A DNA stretch of 64,000 bases from Mesocentrotus franciscanus (GCA_037976565.1 CP137669.1:39706912-39770911); one strand, 5' to 3'. Shown: positions 46,830 to 60,177, numbered from the stretch's first letter. Translations and numbers: made by a program. Notes: generated by a model not told the origin, from the letters alone.

Positions 46830-49365
46830 AAGGGTTTAAGGAAAATAGTGGGTAGGTATAGGTATATAGCAAACAAACTACACGCAGGCAAGCAGGCAAG
46901 CTCGGCAGTGGATGGTTTGTTCTATGTATGCAGAACCAGGGATGTTTTTATGGAGAATGCAGTACTTCTAAATGTCATATAAATCAGCATATGGTAATGC
47001 GTTAGGTTGGCTGCTGCTGCCTGCCCTGTGTACGTATCTTCTCCATGTATTGGGCCATGCCCCAGCCTCCACCATACATTGCACACACAAATATATATGG
47101 TCTAGTTTGTAGAAGGACAAACATTCTATCTAGTTCTCATTGCCTTGTCCCATTTTCCGATCATCATAATTACTCTCACAACAGCTTTTGTCCTCTCAAT
47201 ATCTCACACTCCATTGCTTTTCTTCTCAATTTTCCTCTTTTCATGCATGTATTTCCAGGCTAATTTGTCATTATCTATTGAAATGCGCTCATGCTGCATG
47301 TAAATGGGCAGTAATTTTTTTTTTGTATATTCAGATATATCATGTAAGATATATCATTCCAGTTCAATTATTTGAACATTAGGTAAATTGTGCAATTAAA
47401 AATTATAATGCATTTTAATCATCTACAGTAAACCAATCTTGAGTAGATGTAGACTTATTGAGAGAAAAAAAATAGATTTCATTACAAAATACTTACAAAA
47501 TGCCTATATTTCATCATGAATGGGTATAAACTGTGGAAGTTACTATCATCAAAATCTATCAGCACTTTCCAATCAAAATTTTTTTTAATAATTTGTACTA
47601 TTCAAATGTTTATTAGATGTAGACATTTTAAAAGAAAATTTTTGATTTCATCGATAATCAGCCTAAACTGTTGAAATTTCAATCAACAAATTATATTGGC
47701 ACCATCCATTACAAATTCTTATTCATATTCTCATCTAAAGTATACATATCTGTAATAGATATAGACTTATTAAAAAAATAATGCAAAACAAAATGTACAT
47801 TTATTATTAATACATAGGAAATGTGAAGTTGACAATCATCAGATTCTATGGGCACTGTTCAACTAAAAACTGTGATTTAATTGAAATTTTCACTTATTGT
47901 CTTATATTTTCTCATTTACAAATCTTGAGTAGATGCAAAGTCATCAACATAAGAAAATACATATTCATCATAAATTAATGTAACAGTGAACTCCAAATCA
48001 TTAATTCCATGGAACTATTCAATAAAAATCTCTCATTCAGTTGAAAACTCTTCTTTCATTTCCCATTTGCAGTACACAAAGCTTAAGTTAGATGCAGACC
48101 AATTAAAAGAAAGAATTCATCATTCATTTGTCTAAACTGTAGACTACCATTTTTGTAGAAAAGCATTTCACACCTATGAATCTCTTCAATGAAACGTTGG
48201 TAGTTGTATAGTCATTATGCTAAAGAGCATCAACAATCTGATAGAACAAATACGCTCTGCATGTTATATGAAAAAGAAGGAAAACAATGATATGATGATG
48301 TGTGTTATCATCTGATCTACATGTAGTTACCCTGAAGGTTGAAGAGTTATTTTAATTTTCTTATCTTGAAGTAGGGTCATGGAAAGTTTTCACTGTCCCC
48401 TACATAGTTTGAAAGTATACTATAACTAATTGGTCAAAAATCTCACCTTTTTACTAAATTTGATGCTTTAAAACCTTTAAAAAAAAAATTATGAGCTGAA
48501 TATCAAATACATTTTTGTGAAATGCTAGGGAGACAGAGAGCATCTAGAAAAATTGTTTACTAGTTTTCCTAAATGTCTTTCACTGTCTACAAGAAGACCG
48601 TTACTGCCACTAACAATATAGCTCTTACGACCTTCTTGCAGACAGCTAACATACTCTATAGCACTCTATATCCCATGGAAGAAGAGCATTATTGTCGAGC
48701 AGCTGATCAAAACAGCGATATGTTTCTCCATGGAGTTCTTTTTCCATCACAAGATTAATTTTTCTTTGGTGCAAATTCAAAATAATTTTACCACTTCATG
48801 TTTCTAGAGCTTTATTCTAACTTTGCAAAGCTGAATCCCTCTCTGTTCTCGTGTTGTCGTTTTTTCCACTGGGTTAACAGACCATCAGCATGAAATTTCT
48901 CAAATCACATAGCATTATCTTTGACTTTACGATGACCCCGCTGGTATCCAGGCAGTAATCTTTGAACTGCACATAGATGGTCCTGCAAAATGCCCATCTA
49001 TCCATAAGGTCTTCATATGTACATGCAGCCTGCATTTCTAGCAAGCAGATGTATGTAAATTGGAGTCAGATGTGGCATGCTATGCATGAAGTCAATGGAT
49101 GTAGCAGGAGAGCCATGTTTAATTCAAACAGGCTGCTAGCTTGCACACCAAACTAGAAAGCAGATACATCTTGGGATACATGCCCCCAAGCCCCTGATTT
49201 AAAACCTTCCATGGATTAGAAAAACAGAGCCTATTCCTTGCGCCTGACCCTGCTCTATAAAACTGATTCACAGCTACATGTAATGTTTCAAAGAAACCTA
49301 TAATTGGACATAGAACTTCACAAAGTTCATGATTAATCCCCTCTCAAATTATACAACTCTGCCGC
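46830..49365. other. Long AT-rich spacer
   Basis: About 2.5 kb of mostly unique AT-rich DNA. Short phrases such as AGTAGATGTAGACTTATT recur loosely between 47440 and 48110 at intervals of about 160-180 bp, which may be a very old tandem repeat. No gene is supported. Confidence 0.4.
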
Positions 49366-49369
49366 ATTT

Positions 49370-49500
49370 TTTAAATTCACTTGATGGCATGGGATCTTAA
49401 AAACATACTGTTTGCTCCAGTCTCCACTATTGGGCAGAATTCCTACCACATAATCACTATAAAGATATCAGGCAAATTCACTGACTGATAGGTGAATAGG
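49370..49500 (-). mobile_element. Diverged SINE-like body fragment
   Basis: The plus-strand words GTCTCCACTATTGGGC, ATTCCTACCACATAATCAC and CAGGCAAATTCAC line up in order with the body of the SINE at 12519-12862 (ATCTCCACTCCCTGGGG, ATTCCTACCTTATAGTCAC, GGCAATTAC). The head and tail are lost. Confidence 0.45.
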
Positions 49501-49820
49501 AAAAGCAATCATATTACATGTTTTTTGACTGGGAGAATAATTTTTGGATTTCTATCAAAAATTTTAACCTTTCATGTCAGAGCCTAGATACACTTTTCAA
49601 CCCGCAAGGAATTAGGTTCATTCCTTTTGATCACATTATCGAACACCCATTTTACAACCTGACTCACCCTTTTCTAATGCTTGATTATGAATATATTCCT
49701 AGCAATGTTTCTGATATTTCATTCTGTCAGATAAAGTCCTTGTATTCATTCATGAACTATTTATTTTTATTTTTTACTTGCAGTTATTCTCGATGAGTAT
49801 TGGTCTAACCATCGGCATGC

Positions 49821-49963
49821 AGGGCCCTGTTTCATAAGACTTGGTATCAGTTTCACTTTCCATGACAAATTTACTCTCAGCCAATCGAATGCTACGATTT
49901 CAGTAGCTTATAACCGTTATTGTAACTTGTTATTGATAACAAGTTTATGAAAGTGGACCCTGG
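49821..49963. mobile_element. Palindromic MITE (GGGCCC-tipped)
   Basis: The left end AGGGCCCTGTTTCATAAGAC and right end GTTTATGAAAGTGGACCCTGG are imperfect inverted repeats. The adjacent inner arms CTTGGTATCAGTTTC and GATAACAAG also pair. Total about 143 bp. I remember the type as frequent in sea urchin DNA. Confidence 0.8.
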
Positions 49964-50139
49964 TTTACTACACATTTCTAGTCAATCTTCAGCTCTTGTT
50001 TCTCTTATCCTGCAACCCTTTTCTCAGGTTGTAATTTCCTTGTGCAGCCTGCATTCCCAAGTTCTCATTGTCATAATTGTCTCCAAAACAATACCATTCT
50101 TATCTCTTAACACACCAGCCATTTTTAAATGATGTTCAC

Positions 50140-50460
50140 TCGCCTCCAAGAACGTCATTGCCCAGAAAGCAATTAAAGCAGGTCTTGCATCTGCATCGTT
50201 AGAGCCACATTCCTAACATGAATGCAAACAAGGGAGGCTATGCCGCAAGGTCGTGCCGAGAGATGCCAATTATTAGATTCATTTGTCTTGGCCGTCTGTC
50301 TGTGCCTCATACCAGGAGGGTCGGTAGAATGGCTAGCAGGCGGTTGGCCGGCTCATCCCTTGATGGCACTATAGGCCTCCGTTATTCCAATCTTTTCTGT
50401 GTACAAACATGGCATTTACAGGATATTTTCAGACCATACCGTCATCGAAGGAGAGAGTAG
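50140..50460. other. Non-repetitive, higher-GC island
   Basis: Complex sequence between AT-rich flanks, with GAATGCAAACAAGG, CCAATTATTAGATTC and a GC-rich stretch near 50330-50360. The 80-codon frame at 50218-50460 is Arg-rich without a domain. It could be regulatory or an exon remnant. Confidence 0.25.
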
Positions 50461-50957
50461 ATGTACACAGCATCTTCTAAGGAACTCAATCACACCAAGA
50501 CAACTTCAAAATAAGTCTCCCATAAAATCAAGTAATAAGTCATCATTTGTTTTCACTTAAACTGCAAAACTATTTGATGATACAGCATGCATGTCAAGTC
50601 ATTCAGAATGACACATGAATACAAAATAATCTTGTATAAGGTGCAACAAAAACCTTAGAACTTACTCAATTACTTACTCTTATTAGATGTATTAGAGATT
50701 GGGAGAAATGTCACACAGACCGTTTTTCTACACGGTTAAAGTCAACGGGGCACATGTACACATCATCATGTCCAGTTTAAGAATAGAATGCTTATTAATG
50801 TCTTGCCTGTTCTATTAAGACAAGCTTACTCCTTGCAAATAATTAGTAAGCCAGTTAAGGTCTTTCACCCTAATTTGCATGTAAACATGATCCTATATGT
50901 CTGAACTGGAAGTCTTGCACATAATGATATAGACATAGAATAAAACTTAATATCTGT

Positions 50958-51023
50958 TAGGAGCCAGAAGGGCATTAATTGATATGGTCTTATACAGAGT
51001 ACATGCCCTTGCTGCAAACAGAC
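50958..51023. repeat. Dispersed hairpin repeat, copy D
   Basis: AGGAGCCAGAAGGGCATTAA and partner ATGCCCTTGCTGCAAACAG. One base is missing from the right arm. The loop is inverted relative to copies B and C. Confidence 0.8.
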
Positions 51024-51225
51024 ATTATCTTTTTTCTTTCTTTCTGATACGTTTACCATAGATATACTGATCGTAACCAAACACAGAAGTGTATATATGG
51101 GGATGGATGGGCGTATGATACTTATGTCAAAGTGCAGGCCTGCTTTAGAAAGTACATTATGAACACCGGTGATGATGACATCATTCAGAATGGTGGCAGA
51201 TCATATACCCTCTCTTAAGAATGAG

Positions 51226-51412
51226 AGATAAGGAGAGAGGGAAATGGAGAAAAAGAGAGAAAGAGACAGAAGGAGGCAGACAGACAGACAGAGAGAGAGA
51301 CCGATAGAGAGTGAGAACAAATAAAGTCAGAGCGAGAAAGAGATACAGATTTTAACAGTGGGAGAGGGAGAGCGAGATAGAGAGAGAGAGAGAGAGAGAG
51401 AAAGGGGGGGGG
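51226..51412. repeat. Purine-rich GA tract
   Basis: Interrupted GA and GACA repeats with a pure (GA)n core at 51377-51401 and a run of nine G near 51404. Confidence 0.9.
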
Positions 51413-51419
51413 TGAGAAT

Positions 51420-52330
51420 GAGAGGATTCAAAGATTCAAAATTTCCCGTCAGATTTTTTGAGAGTTCATTACTGAGAAATGTGGGAAGAAGAAGTCCTCA
51501 TTTGGCCGGCGGAGCATCAAATTTAGACTGAATGAGGCTATAAAGGGGTCCAATCGAACTACTACAACCTCCCACAGGGGGCCCAGTCACCCCACTCACT
51601 ACTACCTCTCATGCTCGCTATCACGTTTCTACAAATTATTTCTCGTCATCTTTTTTTTCTGCTGCTGCAAAGAGAAATGCACTTCCACACTTTAAAGAGT
51701 CAAACTGATAAAATCCTACTACAGCAATTAAGGTGCATATAAATTATTTAATGCCAGGACATAAATAGTTATGTCAAGATTATGAAACTGAAAATAAATA
51801 ACAAAAAGTAGAGTTTACTAATGATTACTATAATTTTAAAAATATGATAGTGTTTTTTAGATACATTGTTCAACAAATGAATCTCTGACTCAAATAGAAA
51901 CTGCTACTGTATGTAATAAATATCAAACTCACATCAAACAGTCTGTATTGTGGCGTATATTGGAGATGAATTTAAGATCACCCAATGAAAAAAGAGAAAA
52001 CAAGGAGAAGAAGCAAGTGGCAGAGTCCGATATCAAAGTCCCAAAATATTACCCCCAATAATGATATTAGGAAATGAATGCAAATTTGGATTTGGAATGC
52101 TCTCCCTTCATCACATCTTAAAACAAACTGTGAGAGAGAAAATGTGAGAGACAAAATGTGAGAGAGAAATTGTGTTGTTTGGAGTATGACTCAGACGTAA
52201 TGAGGTTTTGTTTAGTCTGACATAAGAGTGATTGTGATGTCATCAGGCAGATGCAATGAGTAATAATAATGCGTTGGTGGAGAAAATAAAATAAAGTGAT
52301 GATAACAAGTGAAAGGTATGAATCAGACAG
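51420..52330. other. Spacer
   Basis: Unique DNA. GTGAGAGAGAAA units recur a few times at 52130-52170. No gene is supported. Confidence 0.45.
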
Positions 52331-52335
52331 AGCCA

Positions 52336-52430
52336 GACACACACACACACACACACACACACTCTCTCTCTCTCTCTCTATCTCTCTGACTCTATCTCTC
52401 TCTCTCTCTCACTCTCTCTTTCTCTCTCCT
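52336..52430. repeat. Compound (AC)n(TC)n microsatellite
   Basis: About 13 AC units followed directly by interrupted TC units. Confidence 0.95.
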
Positions 52431-52524
52431 GTTTGACCCATCTCTAGTCATGAAAGGAAGAATAGTCAAAATTCCTGGCACGTTGAGTAATTCCCGCATA
52501 CTCCATCTCGCTCATCTCTATGTG

Positions 52525-52586
52525 ATGACGTATGGCTTCGTGCTTCAGCTAACAGCTGGTATGCATAATGGGTAGTCATGACGTCA
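52525..52586. promoter_or_regulatory. CRE-containing regulatory-like island
   Basis: A CRE half-site TGACGTAT at 52525 and a full CRE TGACGTCA at 52579-52586 flank an E-box CAGCTG (near 52553) and the octamer-like ATGCATAAT. This is non-repetitive, GC-richer DNA of about 150 bp (52440-52590), suggestive of an enhancer or promoter. No transcript evidence is visible. Confidence 0.3.
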
Positions 52587-52599
52587 GACCTGTAAAGAC

Positions 52600-54870
52600 C
52601 TCTCAATCATATTATAATTCATTCATACTTTCCACCTTCCACCTTTTTGCTTCTCACAAACCTGGTGAATCATTCAGAATATTCCCTGAAATTTTGAATA
52701 TTTTAAAATGTTTCATCACTCACACGGCTAAATTCATTCTGGTTTTGTCTTTAACATTTTGTAGGATAATAAATACAATGAATCAGATCCACTCATTAAA
52801 AAAAAAGATTATTCCATATAGCTATCCACTCACAATCCATGAACAGATAAATCAATGCACAGCAACATCAGACACACCATTTTATGGAATACAAAGATTT
52901 TCTTTAAATTACAAGACAGACAATGTACATGACAAATTCTTTGTGAAATCTTCAGACTTTGTTTTCTTTGTACTTTTGTTATGGTTTCTAATCCTGGAGC
53001 AGATTCTATGCACTTTGAATCTCATATATTCTGTTATGAAATGTGCTTTGTATTTCCATTGAATCTAGTTTCTGTTAATACTGATGGCTCTAAAAATCAA
53101 TGAGAGGACATTCATATCCAAGCTGGTTTTTGTTTCTATTTTTTGTTTAATTTTGAATGTTTTCTTATATAAAATAACATCTTTGCAATAATAATTTTCT
53201 GTTATTTCTACAATACAGATTGCAGAGTAATTTTATAGTGCATAGAGGCATTGCGTCATCTGCAGATAAAAGAACAGTATAATTTGTTTCATTATTCTTC
53301 TTTCTCTAAGGCATTTCAAGCCTTTGCAAAAGATTTAATTCTAATACATGTAGTCGTAGGGAAAACCCCTGGTTTGACATTTGTCCTTTTATTTCTAATA
53401 TTATCACCTTAATTCCTATAATTCTCTATACATGTAAAGAGCATATTAATAATGTCAGTAAATTGTTAACCTTTCTATACCTTCAAAACCTTGATAGCTT
53501 GTTTTGAATCTAATTATAAATGGCTATTTACTTACTAAATCAAGGCAAAATGCCAATCATAGACTGATTGATATTCATGGTCAATTGCTAATTAACTCAC
53601 TAAATGAAATCGAACGATGGAAATATTTATGTGATCTAATTCAAAAGTCCTTGTACCAAGGCTAGAATTTATCCTAATGACATGGAAACCATTGTGTTTA
53701 TCTAAAATCAGATTAAAATGCCATTGAAAATATGAACGCCTTATAAAATATGAAACAAATTCAAAGCAATAATTGTTCCTGGATTGAGTGGATTTTTTAC
53801 CTGATCTTAGAGTGCATCAGATTGCGAAAGTTATCCAATAATTATTATTAACTGAGATGCAGTGAACAAAAACCTCATTTATGTTGTTAATCAAAGAAAA
53901 AAATACATTCATTGAAAATCACAAATGGATCAAACTCTTTAATCCACTGATTTCTGCATTCTCCTATTTCCAAAGGTTCAGTAAAGGATCTACCGGTTCT
54001 CTGTTTACAATGGGGTATTTAACGTTTTCGTGCAGAATTAAAAAGCGGACACACATTTTTAGAATCTAACATAGCAGGTGTATCATGGAGGTCTTAAAAA
54101 ATCACACTTTTAGTGTTGATTTAAAATTAAAAAAAAAAAATCCCTTTTAGTGTTGCTTTAAACAAAGCATATTGACAGGGCTGGGCAATGACAAAAACTA
54201 AATTGTGACTCCATTTTAGATAAGATAAGATAAGATGGGGGATATGTATGGTTATTTAATTAGGGAAAGTATGTAGTGGTATACCTTTATGCCTACTTTA
54301 GTCTTAACATCTTTAACAGATGTAGTTGTTGCATATAAACATAAATAAATGTAATGTAATAGAATAACTCTTAGACTGTGAATTCAATTGGTTATTAGAT
54401 TCATTTATCTGTTCATCTATTATCAATCTTGAATCTAATAACTAATGATCTGTTTCATACTGGAGTGACACAAAGAGTCTTTATAGAGAAGGATGGCAAG
54501 ATAAAAATCGGTTTTTAATACAAGAGATGTATACAATTTATTGAACAATTTGCAAGATTTGAATTCTGTAATCAATTAATTAATAGTTCTCATTTAATAT
54601 ACAGAATCTATCATCTCTGTGGTACAGTAAATCATAAAAAGATATTAGAAGCACCAATTAGCCCCCATAGTATGATAAGCACTTTGCAAGTTAATAAAAT
54701 GAAAAGGGTAGTAGAATTTGACCTTAGCTTTTTTTTAAAGAATGCACAGGTATGAGAACCATCAGGGTATATGATAGATAGATCACTGTATATAAACAGA
54801 CATGCTGTTATAAGATGTCGGGAGATAATTTGTGCTGTTATTACATGTAATCTGCTATGTCTCTAGGCTA
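52600..54870. other. Long AT-rich spacer
   Basis: About 2.3 kb. The 164-codon frame 52568-53062 has AT-driven composition and no domain. A short GATAA run lies at 54217-54237. Confidence 0.5.
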
Positions 54871-54939
54871 GCTTGGTATGCAATTCTTGTTCAATCTCCT
54901 CAATAGGCTGGTCTACCCCTGGCGCTATTTTACTCTCTT

Positions 54940-55145
54940 CCTACCCCTACCCCTCTCCCTCTTATTTTCCCCCTCTCTCTCCTCTCTTTCTCTCTCTGTA
55001 AGCTTTTCTTTCATTATCATCCCCCTGTCTTTTCTTGTGATCTCTCTTTCCACCCCCCTCTCTCTCTCTCTCTCTCTCACTCCCTCTTTTTATTTCTATC
55101 TTTCAATCTCTTCTCCTCTATGTCTCTTCCTTTGAATATCTCTCT
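54940..55145. repeat. CT-rich low-complexity tract
   Basis: Pyrimidine-rich with pure (CT)n near 55057-55079. Confidence 0.9.
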
Positions 55146-55344
55146 CCTTCTCTTTTCTTTGACATGATGTACTTTTTCTCTCTGCATCCATCTCTCTCAC
55201 CAACAATCTTCATCTTCTTCCATTTCTTTTTTCATTCTCCATTTTATTCTTGCCTATACATTACTGAAAATTTAACATTTCTAACAAATGCATTCCATCA
55301 TGGCATATTTTCTTTTTCCTATTTTCTGTTACATCCCTATGTTA

Positions 55345-55490
55345 ATCTCTCTCTCTCTCTCTCTATCTATTTCTCCATCTATCTGCCTAGCTTTCTTTAC
55401 TTTTTCGACCACTCTTCTTTTTCTACCCACTCTCTCTCCCTCTCTCTCCATTTAATATCTGTATCTATATATATATATATATATATTATA
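55345..55490. repeat. CT-rich tract ending in (AT)n
   Basis: CT repeats at 55345-55365 and 55430-55450, then about 10 AT units at 55466-55486. Confidence 0.85.
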
Positions 55491-55589
55491 TAAAGAGAAC
55501 TATTTATCTTGAACTCTCTCTTTTTTCTATCCATTTCTTATTCTCCCTTTCTTTGCTTCCCTCTCCTTGCCTCCCTTTACCCCTCCCTT

Positions 55590-55760
55590 TCCAATGATGG
55601 CATACACGCATTTAATCATGCCATGGGGCTGAGCAGTAATCCGCCATCGACATGGGAAATTATTTTGATGTTTGGAATGCCGCGCAGAAACATGGCCTGA
55701 ATTCACAGAGGCACGCATCGGGTCTACCAATGACTCCGTTATGTGTGTCTTTTTTCCCCC
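55590..55760. other. Non-repetitive, higher-GC island
   Basis: Complex sequence with AGTAATCCGCCATCG (TAATCC core), ATGCCGCGCAGAAACATGG and GCACGCATCGGG, between CT tracts. Possible conserved non-coding element; no coding frame is convincing. Confidence 0.25.
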
Positions 55761-55769
55761 CTTCTCTTT

Positions 55770-57350
55770 CGCTCTCATTCCCACTTTTTATTCCTGTATG
55801 CATTATTCGCAGTTTCTGATATTTCCACTACTCAAATATTCATGAACTACATGGAATAATTGCAGTGGGACTACTACTGCATGTCTTAATATGAACATCC
55901 ACGTAAGTTTCTATATCAATCAACCAGCTTCCTCTTCTTCATGCTATGAGAATCAGAGTCTGGTCTTTCAAGAGAGCGTTGAGTAACATTCAATAATAAA
56001 GGGGAACACTGCGAGTTTTCTTACATATGGAAAATAAATTAAAGCAGTGGTAAAATACTCTTGAAATGCTTTCATGTTTGAAAAATAACAAAATTAACAG
56101 TTACAGTGTGTTACTTGGTACTGGACTTTATCCAATAATCTCTTTCTTATCCTCTCGCCCATCTAGTCTGAAATATTATTGTAAAAAGAAAATAGGGACT
56201 TTTTTCCTTTTAAACTCTAAAATGTCTCGATTTACTCTGATGCTACATGTACAGAAGAAAAGTCATTCAAACTAGAGTTGGATAAATGTAGTATTTTCTG
56301 ATTAAAATCACTTGGGCATAGATATATGAAATACTCCGAAATGAAAGTCTACAATTTCACCACAACTCAAACACATTTCCTGCAATCATTCCTTTTTTTG
56401 ATTTCTCAATTTTCTTCAAGTCTGATATCAGTTTCTATCTTCAATTGTTTCACGCAATCCAATACCTTCTCATGTTTCTCAATTTTTCAATTCTCCTTGT
56501 CTTCTTTATGTTTATCTTCTCCATCATGCTTTCAAATACCCTTTAATTCTCCCCATTGTTTCCCTGGGGAGTTTGTAAATACATTAAAAATTGACCTGAC
56601 ACAACCACCATCAGTATGTAGTTTCAAAGTTAATATTTGAATTATCATTCTGAATGTTGTTTCAAAGAGATATTATCTTCATTGAGATGATTATCACAAA
56701 TGCCAAAATGCCAATTATATTTCCCTCAATATCTCACTAGATAACCATCTCTCTTTCTCCCTAATTACTTAGACAGGGTATTCCAATGGTTCAATGGAAT
56801 ATTATAATATACTCCGTACTTCTATAGAGTAGATAATTAGAGTTCAAATAAAGAGCTAAGAATAGCCAATATTGACATTGAACACCTGATGGTCCCTTAT
56901 ATAGTATTTAACACTGTACCATAGCAGTCTAAATGGCTCAGCCCCTTTGAACAAATATGAATAATTGGTTAAGAAATGATCAATAGTTCCTCTCATACAA
57001 CAAATCAAGTTTTTTTTTTTTACAATACCCCAGAAGTTGTAAGACTTGGAACTCCTCTCCCTTACACATATATGGAAATAATACACATTAATGAGTTAAT
57101 GAAGTGACATGATTTCCATATTTTTCTCCCCTTCTTCCTCCTCCTCCTCTCTCCTTCTCTCTCTCCTATTTGCTTGGCTAGAAGGTCAAATGTAAACTGT
57201 GTGATAAATCCGTCTCCACTTCCACGCAAACTGGGAAATCAATAGTATGCTAAGCTTAGCCTGTGTGGTTTTAAAAGTGCTCAAGCAGGTGTGTAGAGGG
57301 TAGGGTGAGGAATGATTCAATAACTGATCCATGGAATGTTGCTTTAAATG
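55770..57350. other. AT-rich spacer
   Basis: Unique AT-rich DNA. The frame at 56326-56640 is Ser/Phe-rich from local CT bias. No element was recognised. Confidence 0.45.
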
Positions 57351-57357
57351 CAACCTC

Positions 57358-57395
57358 ACCCCCTCCCCGCCACCCCCTCCCAGACAACCCCCTCC
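57358..57395 (-). other. C-run cluster (G-quadruplex candidate on the minus strand)
   Basis: Runs of 3-5 C (ACCCCCTCCCCGCCACCCCC and onwards) give at least four G-runs on the minus strand with short loops. Confidence 0.6.
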
Positions 57396-57732
57396 ATTCA
57401 GGATGGTTTAACTTCCACTAAATTCGACCAGATTATTAGTGGGGACCTCTAGGTTGGGAAGATCATGAGAGTCGATTGTGGAGGGGTTATGATGGCAAAA
57501 AGAGCCTGCAACATAAGCAGTCATGATGATATCTAATAATGACAAAAATAGTACAGTAGCAGAGCATTGAGGGCCCCACAGAAGAGCTTGCATCACATGG
57601 ACATGTCAGATACACCCTGCATTCCAAGAAAAAAACATTCCAGAATTTTGACCATTCATTGACGACATAGTGACACATTTCACTCTGTACATCATCCAAA
57701 TTTACTAACAATGATGATGATAATAATCATAA

Positions 57733-57806
<74 letters not shown>
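57733..57806. repeat. (TAG)n microsatellite, about 24 units
   Basis: Uninterrupted TAG/GTA repeat forming the tail of the SINE-like copy. Confidence 0.97.
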
Positions 57807-57945
57807 AAATTTGTATAGCGCTTAAAACTATGTTTCTATATGCTTCACATTGTAATTAATATTATCCCGGTAATTGGATTCAATTACTAATCCACACATG
57901 ATTGTGCGCATGCTCCACTCCCTTGGGAGTATTCTTCAATGATTT
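57733..57945 (-). mobile_element. SINE-like 3' half with (TAG)n-expanded tail
   Basis: On the minus strand the segment ends with AAGCGCTATACAAATTTTA, matching the GCGTTATATAAATCC tail region of the SINE at 12519. TCCACTCCCTTGGGAGTATTC (near 57911, plus strand) matches its body. The trinucleotide tail, ATT in other copies, has become a long (TAG)n array. Confidence 0.7.
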
Positions 57946-57959
57946 CATTACTTCACCAA

Positions 57960-60170
57960 TCATATCTAAACACAAGATTTGATCAAGCTCTATGCTCTTG
58001 TCCTTCTATTGGGCACCTGACAAGATGACAGAAAGAATTGCATCAAAAATATTTTGTTTGTTTGGAAAAGGAAAAATGATTTCATTCAGTTAACCTAGAT
58101 ATAAATGAGTGTTAGTCACAAAGAAGACTTAAAATGTAGTGTTGTACTTGTGGTGCCAGCTATCATTCAGTTTTCCACATTGTACATAGAACTACACAGC
58201 TAAAACAACACACACTGACATTGACATTTTGTCAACTGAACATACTCGCCAGCCAAACGTCTCCACATTTATTTTTTCATCCTCTACTGTAGGCTGCGGA
58301 GGAAGAGTTACCCAAATTAGCTGCGCTTGTGATTCTGCTAGAAATTAGGCAAGCATTTATTGGGTTTTAATAGCTGCACACGCCACTCAGCGAGCTCTAG
58401 ACGACGACAGCCACCTGCCCCAAATACCCTGGAGTTCAATACAGCTCTCTCTCTTTGCCCCTACTTCACTTCTCTCCTTCTCCAAGGAAACAATAATACT
58501 TAGGCTTAGGCTGGGTAAACACCTACTTCTCATTCTTTTCAACTTGTTTTCTACATTTTCTTCCCTTCAAACTACTTTGCTAATCAAACGCAATGATGTT
58601 AGAAGCAGAGTATCACAATGTTCTGATATATTATACTAATAGTTAATGTTTGCGAGTGCATGAACATGCACTGCATGCAGGTTAAATCACAGTCAGATAA
58701 TGAACAAGACTCGGTTAAGTCATAATTAGCCCAATAATGAACAAGAGTTGTTGAGTTCATTCATTCTCTGGCTAATTGTAAGTTAACCAAGTGAAGTGCA
58801 TATCACAATCTTAGTGTGTCCGGAAGCAATGAAAGGTCTGAATGAAGTGTCATGGCCCAGAGTACTTGAATACATGTATCTCATAATCCCAATATGAGCC
58901 CTTACACACTTAAATGATTGTTAAATGTTTAAATTGCATGTCAGTCATGCTTCTTATGTAATCACAGCTACTTCTAGACTTCTTCACAAGCAAGCTCTCA
59001 ATAAACTGGTACACATGGGGTCAAGGGACATTGCACTCTGTAGGTACATTTACAAAAAACTGAAAGGGTATTGACACAGACAGTCCATGCCAGCAGAAAC
59101 TCACCACAATCATCAAAGATTTAATGGGTGTCTTCCAAAGAAGTAGAGTCCTTTCCACTAACTCCTAGGTCATTGGATGACATCATTTGACTGCCTGGAA
59201 GAGTTGTAAGCTTTACCAGGAAATGAGAATGGAAAAGGAGCATTGGCAAGGGGGTATGACTGGTCCTTGCTTTACCATCAGCAAATTTCGCATTTAACTG
59301 CCGAGAAATATCGAGCAGATGTCAAACACTAGAGTTTTTAGCAAGAAATGGCGTTACTGACTTACAAGGCATGATGGCATGCGTAGAGGAGATGGATTAT
59401 AATACCAAGATGGATTAGGACATGTTGGATGTAGCCTTCAAACAGTTGTCATACAATGCAGGTTCTTGACCTGGGTTTCTGAGAAAGCTGTATTATGATT
59501 AATGGTGCATCATGCACTCCGTTTAGGAGCTGAACCCTGAGACTGGGTTTACATGAAAGATGGAGGTCTGGGGAATGGCATGATAAATACTCCAACACCA
59601 CCCAATCTATCAAGCATGAAATGAGAAATATCATCATATTTCAACAGAATGAGTGATATAGAGACAGCTCTCCTAACAATCAAACGACCTATCACACCCG
59701 TAAAACATCTAATGAATCAACAAGAATTGATAATCCCTTCTGATATAATGTTGATGATTACCAGCAACCCAAACTTTTTGAGCTCATATGTTCTATTGGT
59801 GCTTGTATGTGAGGGGAAAAGGAATTGCATACCATGTAGGATATATTAAAGAAGTCTTGCACACTTCTTCTGATTAAAATCACCTATGACAATTAGAAGA
59901 CGGAAAATAATAAGGCCAAGCCTGATAGAGCATGTGACTTATCAAAGCCAAGGAAATGCAGCTCCTAGATTATTGGAGATCTGCCAATTTTCGATGTCAT
60001 TAATGACAGACTTCCAACTGAGCCCGCCTCTGCCAATGACGTAGCTAACATCGGCAAAAGATCATTTGTTCTTTTCCTTCATTGTAATGAGAGTAGTCAT
60101 TATAAGAGAGTTACGCAAACAGTTTATCAGACAAAGTGCAGCATAGTTTCTGTCACGGTAAAGAACAGAA
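57960..60170. other. Spacer
   Basis: About 2.2 kb of unique DNA. Palindromic ATGAACATGCACTGCATGCAG lies near 58660, and a loose duplication of AATGAACAAGA occurs at about 58699 and 58736. No gene is supported. Confidence 0.45.
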
Positions 60171-60177
60171 AAGAAAA

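Noticed and set aside
52568..53062. 164-codon open frame
   Set aside because: Composition is AT-driven (Phe, Ile, Leu, Lys, Asn), no domain was recognised, and there is a good chance of random openness.
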